DNA from: Thermoplasmatales archaeon
GTDB taxonomy: Archaea > Thermoplasmatota > JASEFT01 > JAUWIS01
NCBI GenBank assembly: GCA_030019485.1
Contig: JASEEW010000062.1
Span: 1 to 10,036 of the forward strand
Length of the DNA: 10,036 bases
Reading direction: 5' to 3'
Shown here: positions 1-7,214 of the stretch, one piece after another
Numbering within the stretch: position 1 is the first letter of the stretch
Layout of the letters: every line of letters begins with the position of its first letter
Translations under genes and position numbers: made by a program
The notes under the pieces: model-generated
The model's input: the letters and a program-made list of their open reading frames with translations, nothing else
Databases searched by the model: none
Told to the model about the DNA's origin: nothing

Positions 1-2
1 AC

Positions 3-848
3 GTTACCATTAATGATGTAAACAAGGAGGCATATAAAATTATTAAAAGGAACATCAAACTGAATAATCTTGATAACGCATTTGCTGAGAATAAGAAGCT
101 TAATACAATACTATCCGAGAACAGGTATGATTACATAGATATTGATCCTTTCGGTTCACCTGTATCTTTTATTGATTCTGCTATGAGGTCCATAAAAAGG
201 GAGGGGGTGCTTGGTGTTACCGCAACAGACACTGCAACACTGTGCGGTGTTTACCCTGAAACCTGTCTTAGAAGATATTCTGCAATGCCTTTAAAAACAG
301 GGTATGGAAAAGAAATAGGGGTCAGAATCCTGATTGGTTTCTGCATTAGGGAAGGAGCAAAATACGATTTAGGGTTTAAACCATTGCTGGGGCATTCAAC
401 AGACCATTACTTCAGAATTTATCTGCAGATTGAAAAGGGGGCTAAAGAAGCAGGTAAATGTATGGAAAACATGGGTTATGTTTTGCATGATTTCGTCTCA
501 GGTGAAAGAAAAATTAGTAAAGAAATTGACAGAAATTACAGAACAGCAGGACCACTGTGGACTGGTAAACTGTTTGACAAAAAATTTTTAAACAAACTTG
601 ATGTAAAAAATTATTTTGGGACAAAGAAAAGAACAACAAAAATGCTTGAGCTATGGAAAAATGAGGCGGATGCGCCTGCACTGTATTATGAAGTGAACAA
701 CGTTGCAGAAATGATGAAAACATCTCCTGTTTCAATGAAAAATATTCTGGAAAAACTGAAGCAGCAAAATATATCAAGAACGCATTTTTCACCCACAGCA
801 TTCAAAACAGATGCACGTATAGAGGAAATAAAGCATATTTTTCTATAA
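3..848 (+). CDS. trm1: tRNA (guanine-26-N2)-dimethyltransferase Trm1, 5'-truncated by window edge
   Basis: Trm1 uses S-adenosylmethionine to mono- and dimethylate N2 of G26 in tRNAs, which helps correct folding at the D-arm/anticodon-arm hinge. The frame is open from base 3, so the gene starts outside the window; about 281 residues are visible, and archaeal members run to roughly 375-385, so about 100 N-terminal residues are missing. Visible marks are the SAM-domain stretch NDVNKEA at the left edge, the catalytic motif DIDPFGSP (visible residues 46-53), TATDTATLCG (73-82), and the family-specific GPLWTG in the C-terminal domain. The first ATG in frame (183) lies inside the methyltransferase core and is not the true start. 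The zinc-binding cysteines many Trm1 proteins carry just before GPLW are not present. The fold and family are clear; loss of zinc binding is inferred. Confidence 0.95.
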   Translation, partial: VTINDVNKEAYKIIKRNIKLNNLDNAFAENKKLNTILSENRYDYIDIDPFGSPVSFIDSAMRSIKREGVLGVTATDTATLCGVYPETCLRRYSAMPLKTGYGKEIGVRILIGFCIREGAKYDLGFKPLLGHSTDHYFRIYLQIEKGAKEAGKCMENMGYVLHDFVSGERKISKEIDRNYRTAGPLWTGKLFDKKFLNKLDVKNYFGTKKRTTKMLELWKNEADAPALYYEVNNVAEMMKTSPVSMKNILEKLKQQNISRTHFSPTAFKTDARIEEIKHIFL

Positions 849-866
849 ATTGGACACTGAAATATG

Positions 867-879
867 AAAAATATTTATT
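867..879 (+). promoter_or_regulatory. TATA-like promoter of the envelope operon
   Basis: An A/T-only block (AAAAATATTTATT) lies in the 53-bp gap after trm1, centred about 29 bases before the ATG at 902. That distance would place the transcription start at or next to the start codon, so the first gene is probably read from a leaderless mRNA; no Shine-Dalgarno sequence precedes it. This is inferred from spacing and base composition only. Confidence 0.5.
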
Positions 880-901
880 CTATGAGGTTCATTACTTTTG
901 T

Positions 902-1393
902 ATGTATCCAGGGTATCGTAAAGATATTCTTACAAATCAGTGGTTCGTAAGAAGCATGTGCTTTGTCATAGGGATCACATTTGTGATTGGAATTTTTCTA
1001 ATACATGACACAATTTCCATGTTTGCGTGGGAAAGCGGGTTTAACCTGTTATCTCTTTATAAATCAATCATATTCATTTTCTTTTCTTATTTCATTCTAT
1101 TTTTCATTTATTTAATGCACTTCAAAACCTTGGACCCAGAGGATATGACTGAAACTATGACTAATGTAATTGGAACATTATGCATCCTGAACATAATAGT
1201 GGCAATACTTGTTGTAATGGCCATAAATACCGGTGTTATAGACTATTATTCCACACCAAAAGACATAACAACCCCCTCTTCAATGAAAGCATCGTTTCTT
1301 TTCATTCCTGTAGGAGTAACAATCTTAGGGGTAACAATGTTTATCACAAGATACCTATTAAAGTATACAGTAAAATATGCAGGAGGAAAATAA
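902..1393 (+). CDS. Four-helix integral membrane protein, function unknown
   Basis: I do not recognise the family. The 163-residue protein has four hydrophobic segments long enough to span the membrane, at roughly residues 16-36, 55-73, 88-108 and 130-152, with a short polar N-terminus and a basic tail ending KYAGGK. There is no cleavable signal and no obvious catalytic motif. The ATG at 902 is chosen because a TATA-like block sits about 29 bases before it. The gene ends one base before the next start, and the Shine-Dalgarno of that next gene lies inside its last codons, so the two are almost certainly co-transcribed and translationally linked. With the downstream DUF2330-like surface protein it probably forms a membrane complex or a shared envelope function, which is inference from operon structure. 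Confidence 0.8.
   Translation: MYPGYRKDILTNQWFVRSMCFVIGITFVIGIFLIHDTISMFAWESGFNLLSLYKSIIFIFFSYFILFFIYLMHFKTLDPEDMTETMTNVIGTLCILNIIVAILVVMAINTGVIDYYSTPKDITTPSSMKASFLFIPVGVTILGVTMFITRYLLKYTVKYAGGK
1382..1386 (+). promoter_or_regulatory. Shine-Dalgarno that decides the start of the 1395 gene
   Basis: GGAGG lies 8 bases before the ATG at 1395 and inside the last codons of the preceding gene. It favours ATG 1395 over the in-frame ATG at 1377, which has no such site and would overlap the upstream gene. Confidence 0.7.
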
Positions 1394-1394
1394 C

Positions 1395-1730
1395 ATGGAT
1401 GGACTGGATTATTTCCTGTATTTTTTTCTCTACGGTCCTGGTATATGCCTGCTTGCTGGTTTAATAATCGCAGTCATTATCGCTACTTTAATTGCCAGGC
1501 GCCCTCAGCCGCTAACAAAGTCTTTACAGGACAAAATAAAAATATTATTTAAAATTTATTATGGGTCTACAGGTATTATTGGTATCACGCTGGTAATTGA
1601 AGGAATTATTAGTCTATACATAGGCGAAAGGATAGGGCATATTGTTTTTGGTGCTGTTCAGTTTATCTTGGGTATTCTTGTAATATTGTTAAGCGCAGTA
1701 TTACTGAGGAGGCGATATGAAGAAATTTAA
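1395..1730 (+). CDS. Three-helix small membrane protein, function unknown
   Basis: The product is 111 residues from ATG 1395 (117 from the upstream ATG at 1377, which I reject because GGAGG is ideally placed for 1395). Hydrophobic segments lie at about residues 13-34, 56-76 and 82-104. A short polar loop of positive charge (ARRPQPLTKSLQDK) follows the first helix, and the protein ends in an Arg-rich tail (LLRRRYEEI), which by the positive-inside rule suggests these parts face the cytoplasm. No family is recognised and no catalytic residues stand out. It is the middle gene of the 902-2808 operon: one base after the four-helix gene, and overlapping the DUF2330-like gene by 14 bases. That packing suggests coupled translation and a common task. 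Confidence 0.8.
   Translation: MDGLDYFLYFFLYGPGICLLAGLIIAVIIATLIARRPQPLTKSLQDKIKILFKIYYGSTGIIGITLVIEGIISLYIGERIGHIVFGAVQFILGILVILLSAVLLRRRYEEI
1708..1712 (+). promoter_or_regulatory. Shine-Dalgarno for the DUF2330-like gene
   Basis: GGAGG, within GAGGAGG, lies 4 bases before the ATG at 1717 and inside the end of the preceding reading frame. It supports the overlapping start and translational coupling. Confidence 0.7.
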
Positions 1731-2808
1731 GGTTGCTATCTGCTTCCTGGTCTTAACATTACTTTTGTTCCCGGTAGTAAATTATGGGGCAGCACCTGTG
1801 AAAGGAGATGGGGGTATGCTTCCACTTTTTGAGACCTGGCTTCATCAGAGTTCACAAAATGCTATTGTTGCATGGAATGGAAATGAAGAAATACTCATAC
1901 TCTCAACAAATGTCAAAAGCGGAACTAATGGAACCGCTGTTCAAATTCTGCCATTACCATCCTACCCGGAAATAAAGGAAGGAAACGAATCTTCGTTTCA
2001 CAAAGTAGCAGAGATTGTTGGAAACGTATACTACAAAACAAAGGAAGGGGCTTTTGCCCCTGGAACTTTAACTGGTGGGGGTGGTATTGAAATTTTGTTC
2101 ACAACACAGATAGGCGTACACAATCTAACAGTCGTCAAGGTCAACGATTCTGCTGATTTTACTAATTTTCTTAGGGAAACACTTGAGGAAAGAAATCAAA
2201 CACTGATAAATAAATTTGATGCATTGTTTCCAAACTTTGAGAACATAGCAGAAAAATATGTGCAACAGAACATAAAATATTTTGTGGTTGATGACATTGA
2301 AACAAAAGAGGATACAAAGACTGTCCAACCGATTGTTTACAGGTTTAACACATCCTACCTGTACTACCCAATGATGATGACATCAATGATTTTTGATTTT
2401 CCACCCCCACAGGAAGAATACTACTATAACTCGATTGTAATTAATGTTTTCACAATTACTTGTGGTTTACCTAAGGACAATCATATTTTAGAAAATGGTT
2501 TTGGGAGAAACGCCTTGTTTGAGATAGAACAAAATGATTTAAAGGAGATAAGCCCAGAAATAGCAGATATGTTCCATGGTGAGACATGGCTTGGGAGTTA
2601 CAGTGTAAGGGTCTGGCTGGATGAAGCAAAAACAAGTCATGTATTCGCTCAGGATTTCATTGTTAAAGAAACATATACTCTGCCATCCTTTGATTGGGTT
2701 GTTACTCTTATTGTAGTTTGTGAAGTTGGACTAATAGTAATGGTTTCCGCATATCTACTAATTTTAATAAAGAAGATACCCGGATTAAAAATAATGAAAA
2801 AACTGTAA
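1717..2808 (+). CDS. DUF2330-like secreted, membrane-anchored surface protein
   Basis: A 363-residue protein with a Sec-type signal peptide (basic MKKFK, hydrophobic core to about residue 20, likely cleavage near Gly24-Ala25), a large extracellular domain, and one C-terminal helix at about 326-351 followed by a Lys-rich cytoplasmic tail. The mature start GDGGMLP, the AIVAWNGNEE segment (about 49-58), the ILPLPSYPEIKEG stretch, and YFVVDDIET...PIVYRFNTSYLYYP match, from memory, the pattern of archaeal DUF2330 proteins, whose function is unknown. Six N-glycosylation sequons (NGT, NES, NLT, NDS, NQT, NTS) lie in the extracellular part, which fits a glycosylated envelope protein. It is the last gene of the 902-2808 operon. 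Topology is well supported; the family name is likely but unchecked; any role is open. Confidence 0.8.
   Translation: MKKFKVAICFLVLTLLLFPVVNYGAAPVKGDGGMLPLFETWLHQSSQNAIVAWNGNEEILILSTNVKSGTNGTAVQILPLPSYPEIKEGNESSFHKVAEIVGNVYYKTKEGAFAPGTLTGGGGIEILFTTQIGVHNLTVVKVNDSADFTNFLRETLEERNQTLINKFDALFPNFENIAEKYVQQNIKYFVVDDIETKEDTKTVQPIVYRFNTSYLYYPMMMTSMIFDFPPPQEEYYYNSIVINVFTITCGLPKDNHILENGFGRNALFEIEQNDLKEISPEIADMFHGETWLGSYSVRVWLDEAKTSHVFAQDFIVKETYTLPSFDWVVTLIVVCEVGLIVMVSAYLLILIKKIPGLKIMKKL
2787..2802 (-). terminator. Candidate oligo-T terminator of the small minus-strand gene
   Basis: Read on the minus strand this is TTTTTTCATTATTTTT, starting 18 bases after the stop of the 74-residue gene. Archaeal RNA polymerase stops at T-rich runs without needing a hairpin. 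The site lies within the 3' end of the convergent DUF2330-like gene, so its composition may simply reflect Lys codons there. Confidence 0.3.
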
Positions 2809-2819
2809 ACAACAAAACA

Positions 2820-3044
2820 TTATATTACTGTCTCCAGCTTGAACAGCACCTTGTACCCCCTGAGTGCAGAATGTATTTTATCCCCAAACCAGATGAGGTC
2901 CTTTACATCTGCACTGCTGCCCCAGTCATACTCAAAATCATAGTTTCCCTGAACAGCATTAAAACCAAGGTTGTATAATATGCTTGCCACCTCAGTTGGC
3001 CTCGCCCCCTCACTGTTGAACATCACTGTCAAATATGTTTTCAT
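2820..3044 (-). CDS. Small conserved archaeal protein of unknown function (74 aa)
   Basis: The protein begins MKTYLTVMFNSEGARPTEV and continues with LGFNAVQGNYDFEYDW and DKIHSALRGYKVLFKLETV. The alternating beta-helix pattern suggests a small ferredoxin-like fold: an N-terminal strand, a helix (about residues 15-26), a strand with the NYDFEYDW motif, a second helix (46-61) and a final strand. I recall similar short proteins in methanogens and other euryarchaea, with no assigned function. The frame extends three bases further to a TTG, but ATG 3044 is preferred: a TATA-like block lies about 27 bases before it, implying a leaderless transcript. The gene is divergent from idsA with 54 bp between starts, and convergent with the envelope operon with 11 bp between stops. 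There is no signal peptide or membrane helix. Confidence 0.8.
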   Translation of the reverse strand: MKTYLTVMFNSEGARPTEVASILYNLGFNAVQGNYDFEYDWGSSADVKDLIWFGDKIHSALRGYKVLFKLETVI

Positions 3045-3065
3045 CAAACCCTGTATGCAGATAGG

Positions 3066-3075
3066 AATATTTAAT
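3066..3075. promoter_or_regulatory. Shared TATA-like element between the 74-aa gene and idsA
   Basis: AATATTTAAT is close to its own reverse complement and is the only strong A/T block in the 54-bp divergent gap. Its centre lies about 28 bases from the idsA ATG (3099) and about 27 from the opposite ATG (3044), the spacing expected for leaderless transcription in both directions. A single element may serve both genes; this is inferred from position alone. Confidence 0.45.
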
Positions 3076-3098
3076 TGTTACCTTGAACATTTAGGTAT

Positions 3099-4079
3099 AT
3101 GAATTTAAAGGATGAAATAGGAGAAAGAGCAACTGTTGTGAATGAGGAATTAAAAGAAATTTTGGCGTTTAAAGGACTGAAAATTTATGATGCTATGAGA
3201 TATCTTATCCTTGCAGGCGGTAAGCGTCTGAGGCCGGTTATTGCAATGCTGTCCTGTGAATCCGTTGGCGGAAAAAAAGAGAATGCTATTCCGTTTGCTG
3301 TGGCACTGGAGCTTGTTCACAATTTCACGCTTTTACATGATGACATAATGGACAGGGATGGATTTAGGAGGGGTATGAAAACAACACACGTTGTGTTCGG
3401 TGAACCAAGAACGATTATTGCTGGTGATGCACTTTTTGCGCTTGCCTATGAGGAAATATTAAAACTGAAAATAAAACCTGAAAAACTCAAAATATTACTG
3501 AAAGATTTTTCAGTTATGGTCAGGGAGATTGCTGAAGGGCAGGACATGGACATAGATTTTGAGAAAAGAACAGATGTTTCAGAAGAAGAATACCTTGAAA
3601 TGGTTGGGAAAAAAACTGCGAGAATTATTAAAACCGCTGCAATGGGTGGGGCAATAATTGGAAATGGTTCAACTGAGCAGGTTGAAAAACTTGCTGAGTA
3701 TGGAAGACTTGTCGGCATTGGTTTTCAAATATGGGATGATGTCCTAGGGCTGGTTGGTGACCCAAAAAGAACAGGCAAGCCTGTTGGTAATGATATCAGA
3801 AGAGGAAAGAAAACATTGATTGTTGTTCATGGATTAAGTCATGCAGATGAGGAGGATAGAAAAACCCTTCTAAATATTGTTGGAAAAGATGATGTAAGTG
3901 ATGAGGAAGTGGAAAATGCTGTTGAGATTGTAGGGAAAACAAACTCAATTGACTATGCGAAAAATATGGCATTGGGCTTGGTGGAAAAGGCAAAAGAAAA
4001 CCTTAATGTTCTACCAGGGTCTGACAGCAGGCAGGTTTTGAGTATGATAGCAGAGTACTGCGTGGGTAGGGATAAATGA
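3099..4079 (+). CDS. idsA: Geranylgeranyl diphosphate synthase (type I, archaeal short-chain prenyltransferase)
   Basis: This enzyme condenses isopentenyl diphosphate with allylic diphosphates to make farnesyl and then geranylgeranyl diphosphate, the C20 chain of archaeal ether lipids. The 326-residue length is normal for the family. Visible motifs are GGKRLRP (40-46), the first Asp-rich motif LLHDDIMD (78-85), KT at 172-173, the second Asp-rich region FQIWDDVLG (199-207), and the GKPVGNDIRRGKKT stretch that follows. The residue five before the first DD is Phe76; an aromatic there is the known chain-length determinant of archaeal type I GGPP synthases, so C20 is the expected product. The fifth position of the second motif is Gly rather than Asp, which occurs in the family. 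The gene overlaps gltX by 4 bases (ATGA), so the two are co-translated. Confidence 0.95.
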   Translation: MNLKDEIGERATVVNEELKEILAFKGLKIYDAMRYLILAGGKRLRPVIAMLSCESVGGKKENAIPFAVALELVHNFTLLHDDIMDRDGFRRGMKTTHVVFGEPRTIIAGDALFALAYEEILKLKIKPEKLKILLKDFSVMVREIAEGQDMDIDFEKRTDVSEEEYLEMVGKKTARIIKTAAMGGAIIGNGSTEQVEKLAEYGRLVGIGFQIWDDVLGLVGDPKRTGKPVGNDIRRGKKTLIVVHGLSHADEEDRKTLLNIVGKDDVSDEEVENAVEIVGKTNSIDYAKNMALGLVEKAKENLNVLPGSDSRQVLSMIAEYCVGRDK

Positions 4080-5746
4080 TAGAAAGTGCAAGAAAGTATG
4101 CGCTGCAAAATGCAGTATTGCATAATGGGAAAGCAGAAATTGGTTCTGTGATAAATAAAATTGTTGCTGAGTCTTCAGAGCTAAAACAAAAAATAAAAGA
4201 GATTGTTCCAGAAATAAAAAAGATTGTTTCCGAGGTAAACAAACTTTCATTTGCAGAGCAGAGAAAAGAACTGGAAAAAATTGCTCCTGAACTTCTGATA
4301 AAGCATAAAAAGAAAAAAGAGAAACAGTTACCGGAGCTCAAAAATATTTCAGGAAGGGTTGTGCTCAGATTTGCCCCTGGACCCAGCGGTCCTTTGCACA
4401 TTGGGCATAGCAGGGCTGCGATTTTTAATGATGAGTACGCAAAAAAATATGATGGAAAATTTATTCTGAGGATTGAGGACACAGACCCTGACAGGATTGA
4501 CCCTGATGCCTACAAGATGATTCATGAGGACCTGAAATGGTTAGATGTAAATGTGCATGAAACAGTAATACAGAGTGACAGGTTTGAAACCTACTATGAG
4601 TATGCGAAAAAACTTCTGGAAAAAGGAAACGCATATGTGTGCAGATGCAGACCTGAGGAATGGAGGAAACTGAAGCTGGGAAAAAAACCCTGCTCTCACA
4701 GAAATCTGGAACCTGAAAAAAATCTTGAGGAATGGGACAAAATGCTGGGGAATGTTTATGATGAAGAGGAGGCATCAGTGGTTGTTAAAACAGATTTAAA
4801 TTTACCTAATCCTGCATTACGTGATTTTGTTGGACTCAGAATTTCTAAAACACCCCATCCAAGAACAAACGACAGATACATTGTTTACCCACTCATGAAT
4901 TTTTCTGTCGCTGTTGATGATCACCTGCTTGGTTTAACCCATGTTCTCAGGGGAAAAGACCATCTGAACAACACGTACAGGCAGCAATACATCTTTGATT
5001 ATTTTAAATGGAGGAAACCAGAGTACATACACTACGGGAGGGTCAGGATTGAGGACGCGGTATTAAAAACATCAAAAATCAGGGAGGAAATAAAAAAACA
5101 GTTTTATTCAGGATGGGACGATGTACGTCTTGGAACAATAAGAGCCTTGGCAAAAAGAGGCATATCATCAGAGGCTATTAGAAAATACTGGATTGACGTC
5201 GGCATCAAACCTGTTGATATAGTGTTTTCATGGAAGAACCTTTACGCATTCAACAAAGACATTGTGGATAAAAAGGCGAACAGGTATTTCTTTGTCTGGA
5301 ACCCACAGTTGTTAAACATAACAGGTGTTGACAGACTGGAAGGACACGCGCCCCTGCATCCGGACATTCCTGAAAGAGGCATCAGAAAAATTATTCTTGA
5401 AAAACCGGTAAATGTTTTTGTTTCTGATGATGATTTGAACAAAATAAATTCTGGTGATAAAATAAGGTTAAAGGATTTATGCAACATTCAGTTAGCATCA
5501 AAAAACACAGCAAAATACATTGGACAGGATATATCAATACTGAAGGAAGGCGCAGGAATCATTCACTGGGTTTCAAAAAAAGGCATAAAAACAAAGGTTT
5601 TCTTCCCTGACGGAAGTGTAAAAGAGGGAATAGCAGAAGAAGGGTTAAAAAAAGAAATTGGCAGTGTTGTCCAGTTTGAGCGTTTTGGTTTTGTGAGAAT
5701 AGACAGAATGAATAATGAACTGGTTTGTTATTTTGCGCATAAATAA
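4076..5746 (+). CDS. gltX: Glutamyl-tRNA synthetase, archaeal type
   Basis: A class I synthetase that charges tRNA with glutamate. The 556-residue length and layout fit the archaeal/eukaryal branch: an N-terminal helical extension (1-75), the Rossmann core with RFAPGPSGPLHIGHS (HIGH motif, 98-112) and RIEDTDPDR (132-140), a Cys-x-Cys...Cys-x-His zinc site (C189, C191, C206, H208), the KMSKS equivalent KTSKI (331-335), and a C-terminal beta-barrel anticodon-binding region. In archaea this enzyme commonly also mischarges tRNA-Gln, which the GatDE amidotransferase then corrects; that gene is not in view. The ATG at 4076 overlaps the idsA stop as ATGA, with a GGTAGGG sequence shortly before it. 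The idsA-gltX pairing is a known archaeal gene order. No break or missing motif is seen. Confidence 0.96.
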   Translation: MIESARKYALQNAVLHNGKAEIGSVINKIVAESSELKQKIKEIVPEIKKIVSEVNKLSFAEQRKELEKIAPELLIKHKKKKEKQLPELKNISGRVVLRFAPGPSGPLHIGHSRAAIFNDEYAKKYDGKFILRIEDTDPDRIDPDAYKMIHEDLKWLDVNVHETVIQSDRFETYYEYAKKLLEKGNAYVCRCRPEEWRKLKLGKKPCSHRNLEPEKNLEEWDKMLGNVYDEEEASVVVKTDLNLPNPALRDFVGLRISKTPHPRTNDRYIVYPLMNFSVAVDDHLLGLTHVLRGKDHLNNTYRQQYIFDYFKWRKPEYIHYGRVRIEDAVLKTSKIREEIKKQFYSGWDDVRLGTIRALAKRGISSEAIRKYWIDVGIKPVDIVFSWKNLYAFNKDIVDKKANRYFFVWNPQLLNITGVDRLEGHAPLHPDIPERGIRKIILEKPVNVFVSDDDLNKINSGDKIRLKDLCNIQLASKNTAKYIGQDISILKEGAGIIHWVSKKGIKTKVFFPDGSVKEGIAEEGLKKEIGSVVQFERFGFVRIDRMNNELVCYFAHK

Positions 5747-5870
5747 AAAATTTATAAAAGTTTCAAATTCATCCAAGAACCTTATCAGAATTGTTAAGAT
5801 TTGGAGAAAAATATATACTGGGTAGAAACATTCAATACTTTAACAAAGCTATCTTTTCCTCAGATATTCA
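5747..5870 (+). other. Non-coding gap with an orphan TATA-like box
   Basis: This 124-bp gap lies between the convergent ends of gltX and the AAA_14 gene. It opens with AAAAAATTTATAAAAG (5746-5760), the strongest TATA-like sequence in the window, yet no reading frame of useful length begins after it. A second A/T block (AAATATATACTG, 5809-5820) follows. On the plus strand it runs into a T-rich stretch at 5876-5890 (CTTTTTTG then TTTTATTT) that could end transcripts. The arrangement could mark a short non-coding RNA from about 5780 to 5885, or be chance in AT-rich spacer. I see no C/D-box pair or tRNA shape. Confidence 0.25.
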
Positions 5871-7187
5871 TTAACTTTTTTGTTTTATTTCAAGCAGCCA
5901 TTTCCAGAGTGGCGTGTAAACTATTTTTCTGTTTTCCATGTTTTCCTCAGCCTTGTAGTCCCATGTGATGATTTTCAGGTTATTGCATTTGAGTTCTCTG
6001 CTTGCTTTCAGCAGTGCTCTTGTCTCTCTTTTCTCTATTTCATCTTGCCCATTGGCATAGGTGACCTGGATGAGTTCATTGACTTTTATTCCTTCTTTCA
6101 CAACAAAGTCCACCTCATTTCCCTGGTAATCCTTCCAGTAAAAGATTTTTGTTTTACCATGGGGAAATCTTCTGTGAAGTTCTGTTGCTACAAGATTCTC
6201 TATGAGTCTTCCTCTGTCTTCAGAGAATTTGAAACCGAAATAGTTTACGAAACCTGTATCTATGCAGTATATTTTTCCTGGGTGCTGAAGCTGGTCTTTT
6301 ATCTTGAAGGAATATATTCTGTTGTCGGAAAAGAGGAAGGCATCCTTCATGAGATAAAAGTATTTTTCAAGTGTTGGAACCGATATCTTAATTCCTCTTG
6401 ATCCTAAAAGTCTGGATAACTTGGAAAAACTCACAGTTTTTGCAGATAGTGATGTCAAGAGACATGCCAGATCCTCAAGGACTGCTGGGTATTTAACCTT
6501 AGGTGCAACATCCCGCGTTATTATATCAAGAAATAAGTTTTCCAGATACTCCTCTTTGTTCTTGTTCAACACGACCTCAGGAAACCCTCCGTATTCTATA
6601 TATTCCCTCAGGAATTTCATCGTCTTTGCCTTTTCCTCCTCTGTTGGCAAACCAGACATTCCAAATCCTTTAAACCTCAGGAACTCTCTGAAACTCAATG
6701 GATATACTGGAGTTGTTAGATGTCTTCCTGAAAGAAGATGGCTTAAATTCGATTTTGTCAGCTTTGATGTTGAGCCTGAAATAACTATTTTCATCTTTCC
6801 CTTGAACTCATCATATATACTTCTCACAAACTTTTCCCAATCCTTTAATCTCCGCACCTCATCCAGGAATAAATATACCTTGTTTTTTAAAATCTCCCCT
6901 TCATAGATGATCTCTACAAGATAATTGAAATAATCTGGGGTTAGTGGATACAGGATCCTTCTCTCAAAATTCACATAGAGGGTCTGCCTTTTATCCACAC
7001 CAGATTTCAGTAACTTTTTAACTGTCAGAAACATCAGGTAGGTCTTTCCTGCTCTTCTGGGCCCAATAACATCTGAGATTAATGGTGAATCCGTGTTTAT
7101 ATATGATTCTCTTTCAATGAGTTCAGGCAATTCTTTTTTCCAGTATTCCTCTAACAATATCCTTAACCTATCTTTACGATTTTGCAT
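5871..7187 (-). CDS. AAA_14/DUF4143-family ATPase
   Basis: A 438-residue protein with the typical layout of this prokaryotic family: an N-terminal P-loop ATPase with Walker A GPRRAGKT (42-49), Walker B VYLFLDEV (104-111) and the downstream ISGSTSKL motif (136-143), then LLSGRHLTTPVYPLSFREF (151-169), a helical/winged-helix middle part, and a C-terminal DUF4143 region of restriction-endonuclease-like fold with IENLVATEL (339-347), GNEVDFVV (366-373) and ELIQVTY (381-387). The usual Glu-x-Lys nuclease triad is degenerate (IQV). Members are abundant and variable in archaea, often scattered like accessory genes, with no agreed function. It faces a housekeeping operon on one side and small unknown genes on the other. 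Start ATG 7187 has a TATA-like CTTTAAAT about 29 bases upstream. Length and ends look complete. Confidence 0.9.
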   Translation of the reverse strand: MQNRKDRLRILLEEYWKKELPELIERESYINTDSPLISDVIGPRRAGKTYLMFLTVKKLLKSGVDKRQTLYVNFERRILYPLTPDYFNYLVEIIYEGEILKNKVYLFLDEVRRLKDWEKFVRSIYDEFKGKMKIVISGSTSKLTKSNLSHLLSGRHLTTPVYPLSFREFLRFKGFGMSGLPTEEEKAKTMKFLREYIEYGGFPEVVLNKNKEEYLENLFLDIITRDVAPKVKYPAVLEDLACLLTSLSAKTVSFSKLSRLLGSRGIKISVPTLEKYFYLMKDAFLFSDNRIYSFKIKDQLQHPGKIYCIDTGFVNYFGFKFSEDRGRLIENLVATELHRRFPHGKTKIFYWKDYQGNEVDFVVKEGIKVNELIQVTYANGQDEIEKRETRALLKASRELKCNNLKIITWDYKAEENMENRKIVYTPLWKWLLEIKQKS

Positions 7188-7214
7188 AATATCGTTAAAT
7201 AGGTTTTACGATTT
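7173..7214. promoter_or_regulatory. Promoter and repeated-motif operator candidate for the AAA_14 gene
   Basis: TTTACGATTT occurs twice in direct orientation (7173-7182 and 7205-7214), 32 bp apart, about three helical turns. An inverted partial copy, ATCGTTAAA, lies between them (7191-7199). The outer copy adjoins the minus-strand TATA-like CTTTAAAT and the inner copy lies just inside the coding start. A bound regulator here would block transcription, so autoregulation is possible. The core ACGATTT also occurs once in trm1 and at 7312-7318, so part of this may be chance. Confidence 0.35.

Noticed and set aside
1377..1394. Upstream ATG 1377 as the start of the second membrane gene
   Set aside because: The GGAGG at 1382-1386 is ideally placed for ATG 1395, and the six extra residues add nothing membrane-like.
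1180..1464. Plus-strand frame of 94 codons spanning the junction of the two membrane genes
   Set aside because: Runs out of frame through two well-supported membrane protein genes and yields a His/Cys/Asn-rich sequence typical of frame shadows.
4003..4482. Minus-strand frame of 159 codons opposite idsA/gltX
   Set aside because: Ser/Phe-rich low-complexity translation that mirrors the Lys/Glu-rich N-terminus of gltX; lies fully within a firmly identified gene.
5747..5870. C/D-box small RNA in the gltX to AAA_14 gap
   Set aside because: CTGA sequences are present on the minus strand, but no RTGATGA box lies at a suitable position, so the C/D pairing fails.
5880..6906. Two plus-strand frames (173 and 161 codons) opposite the AAA_14 ATPase
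   Set aside because: Composition is that of the complement of a coding strand, no domain is visible, and the minus-strand gene has intact Walker and DUF4143 motifs throughout.
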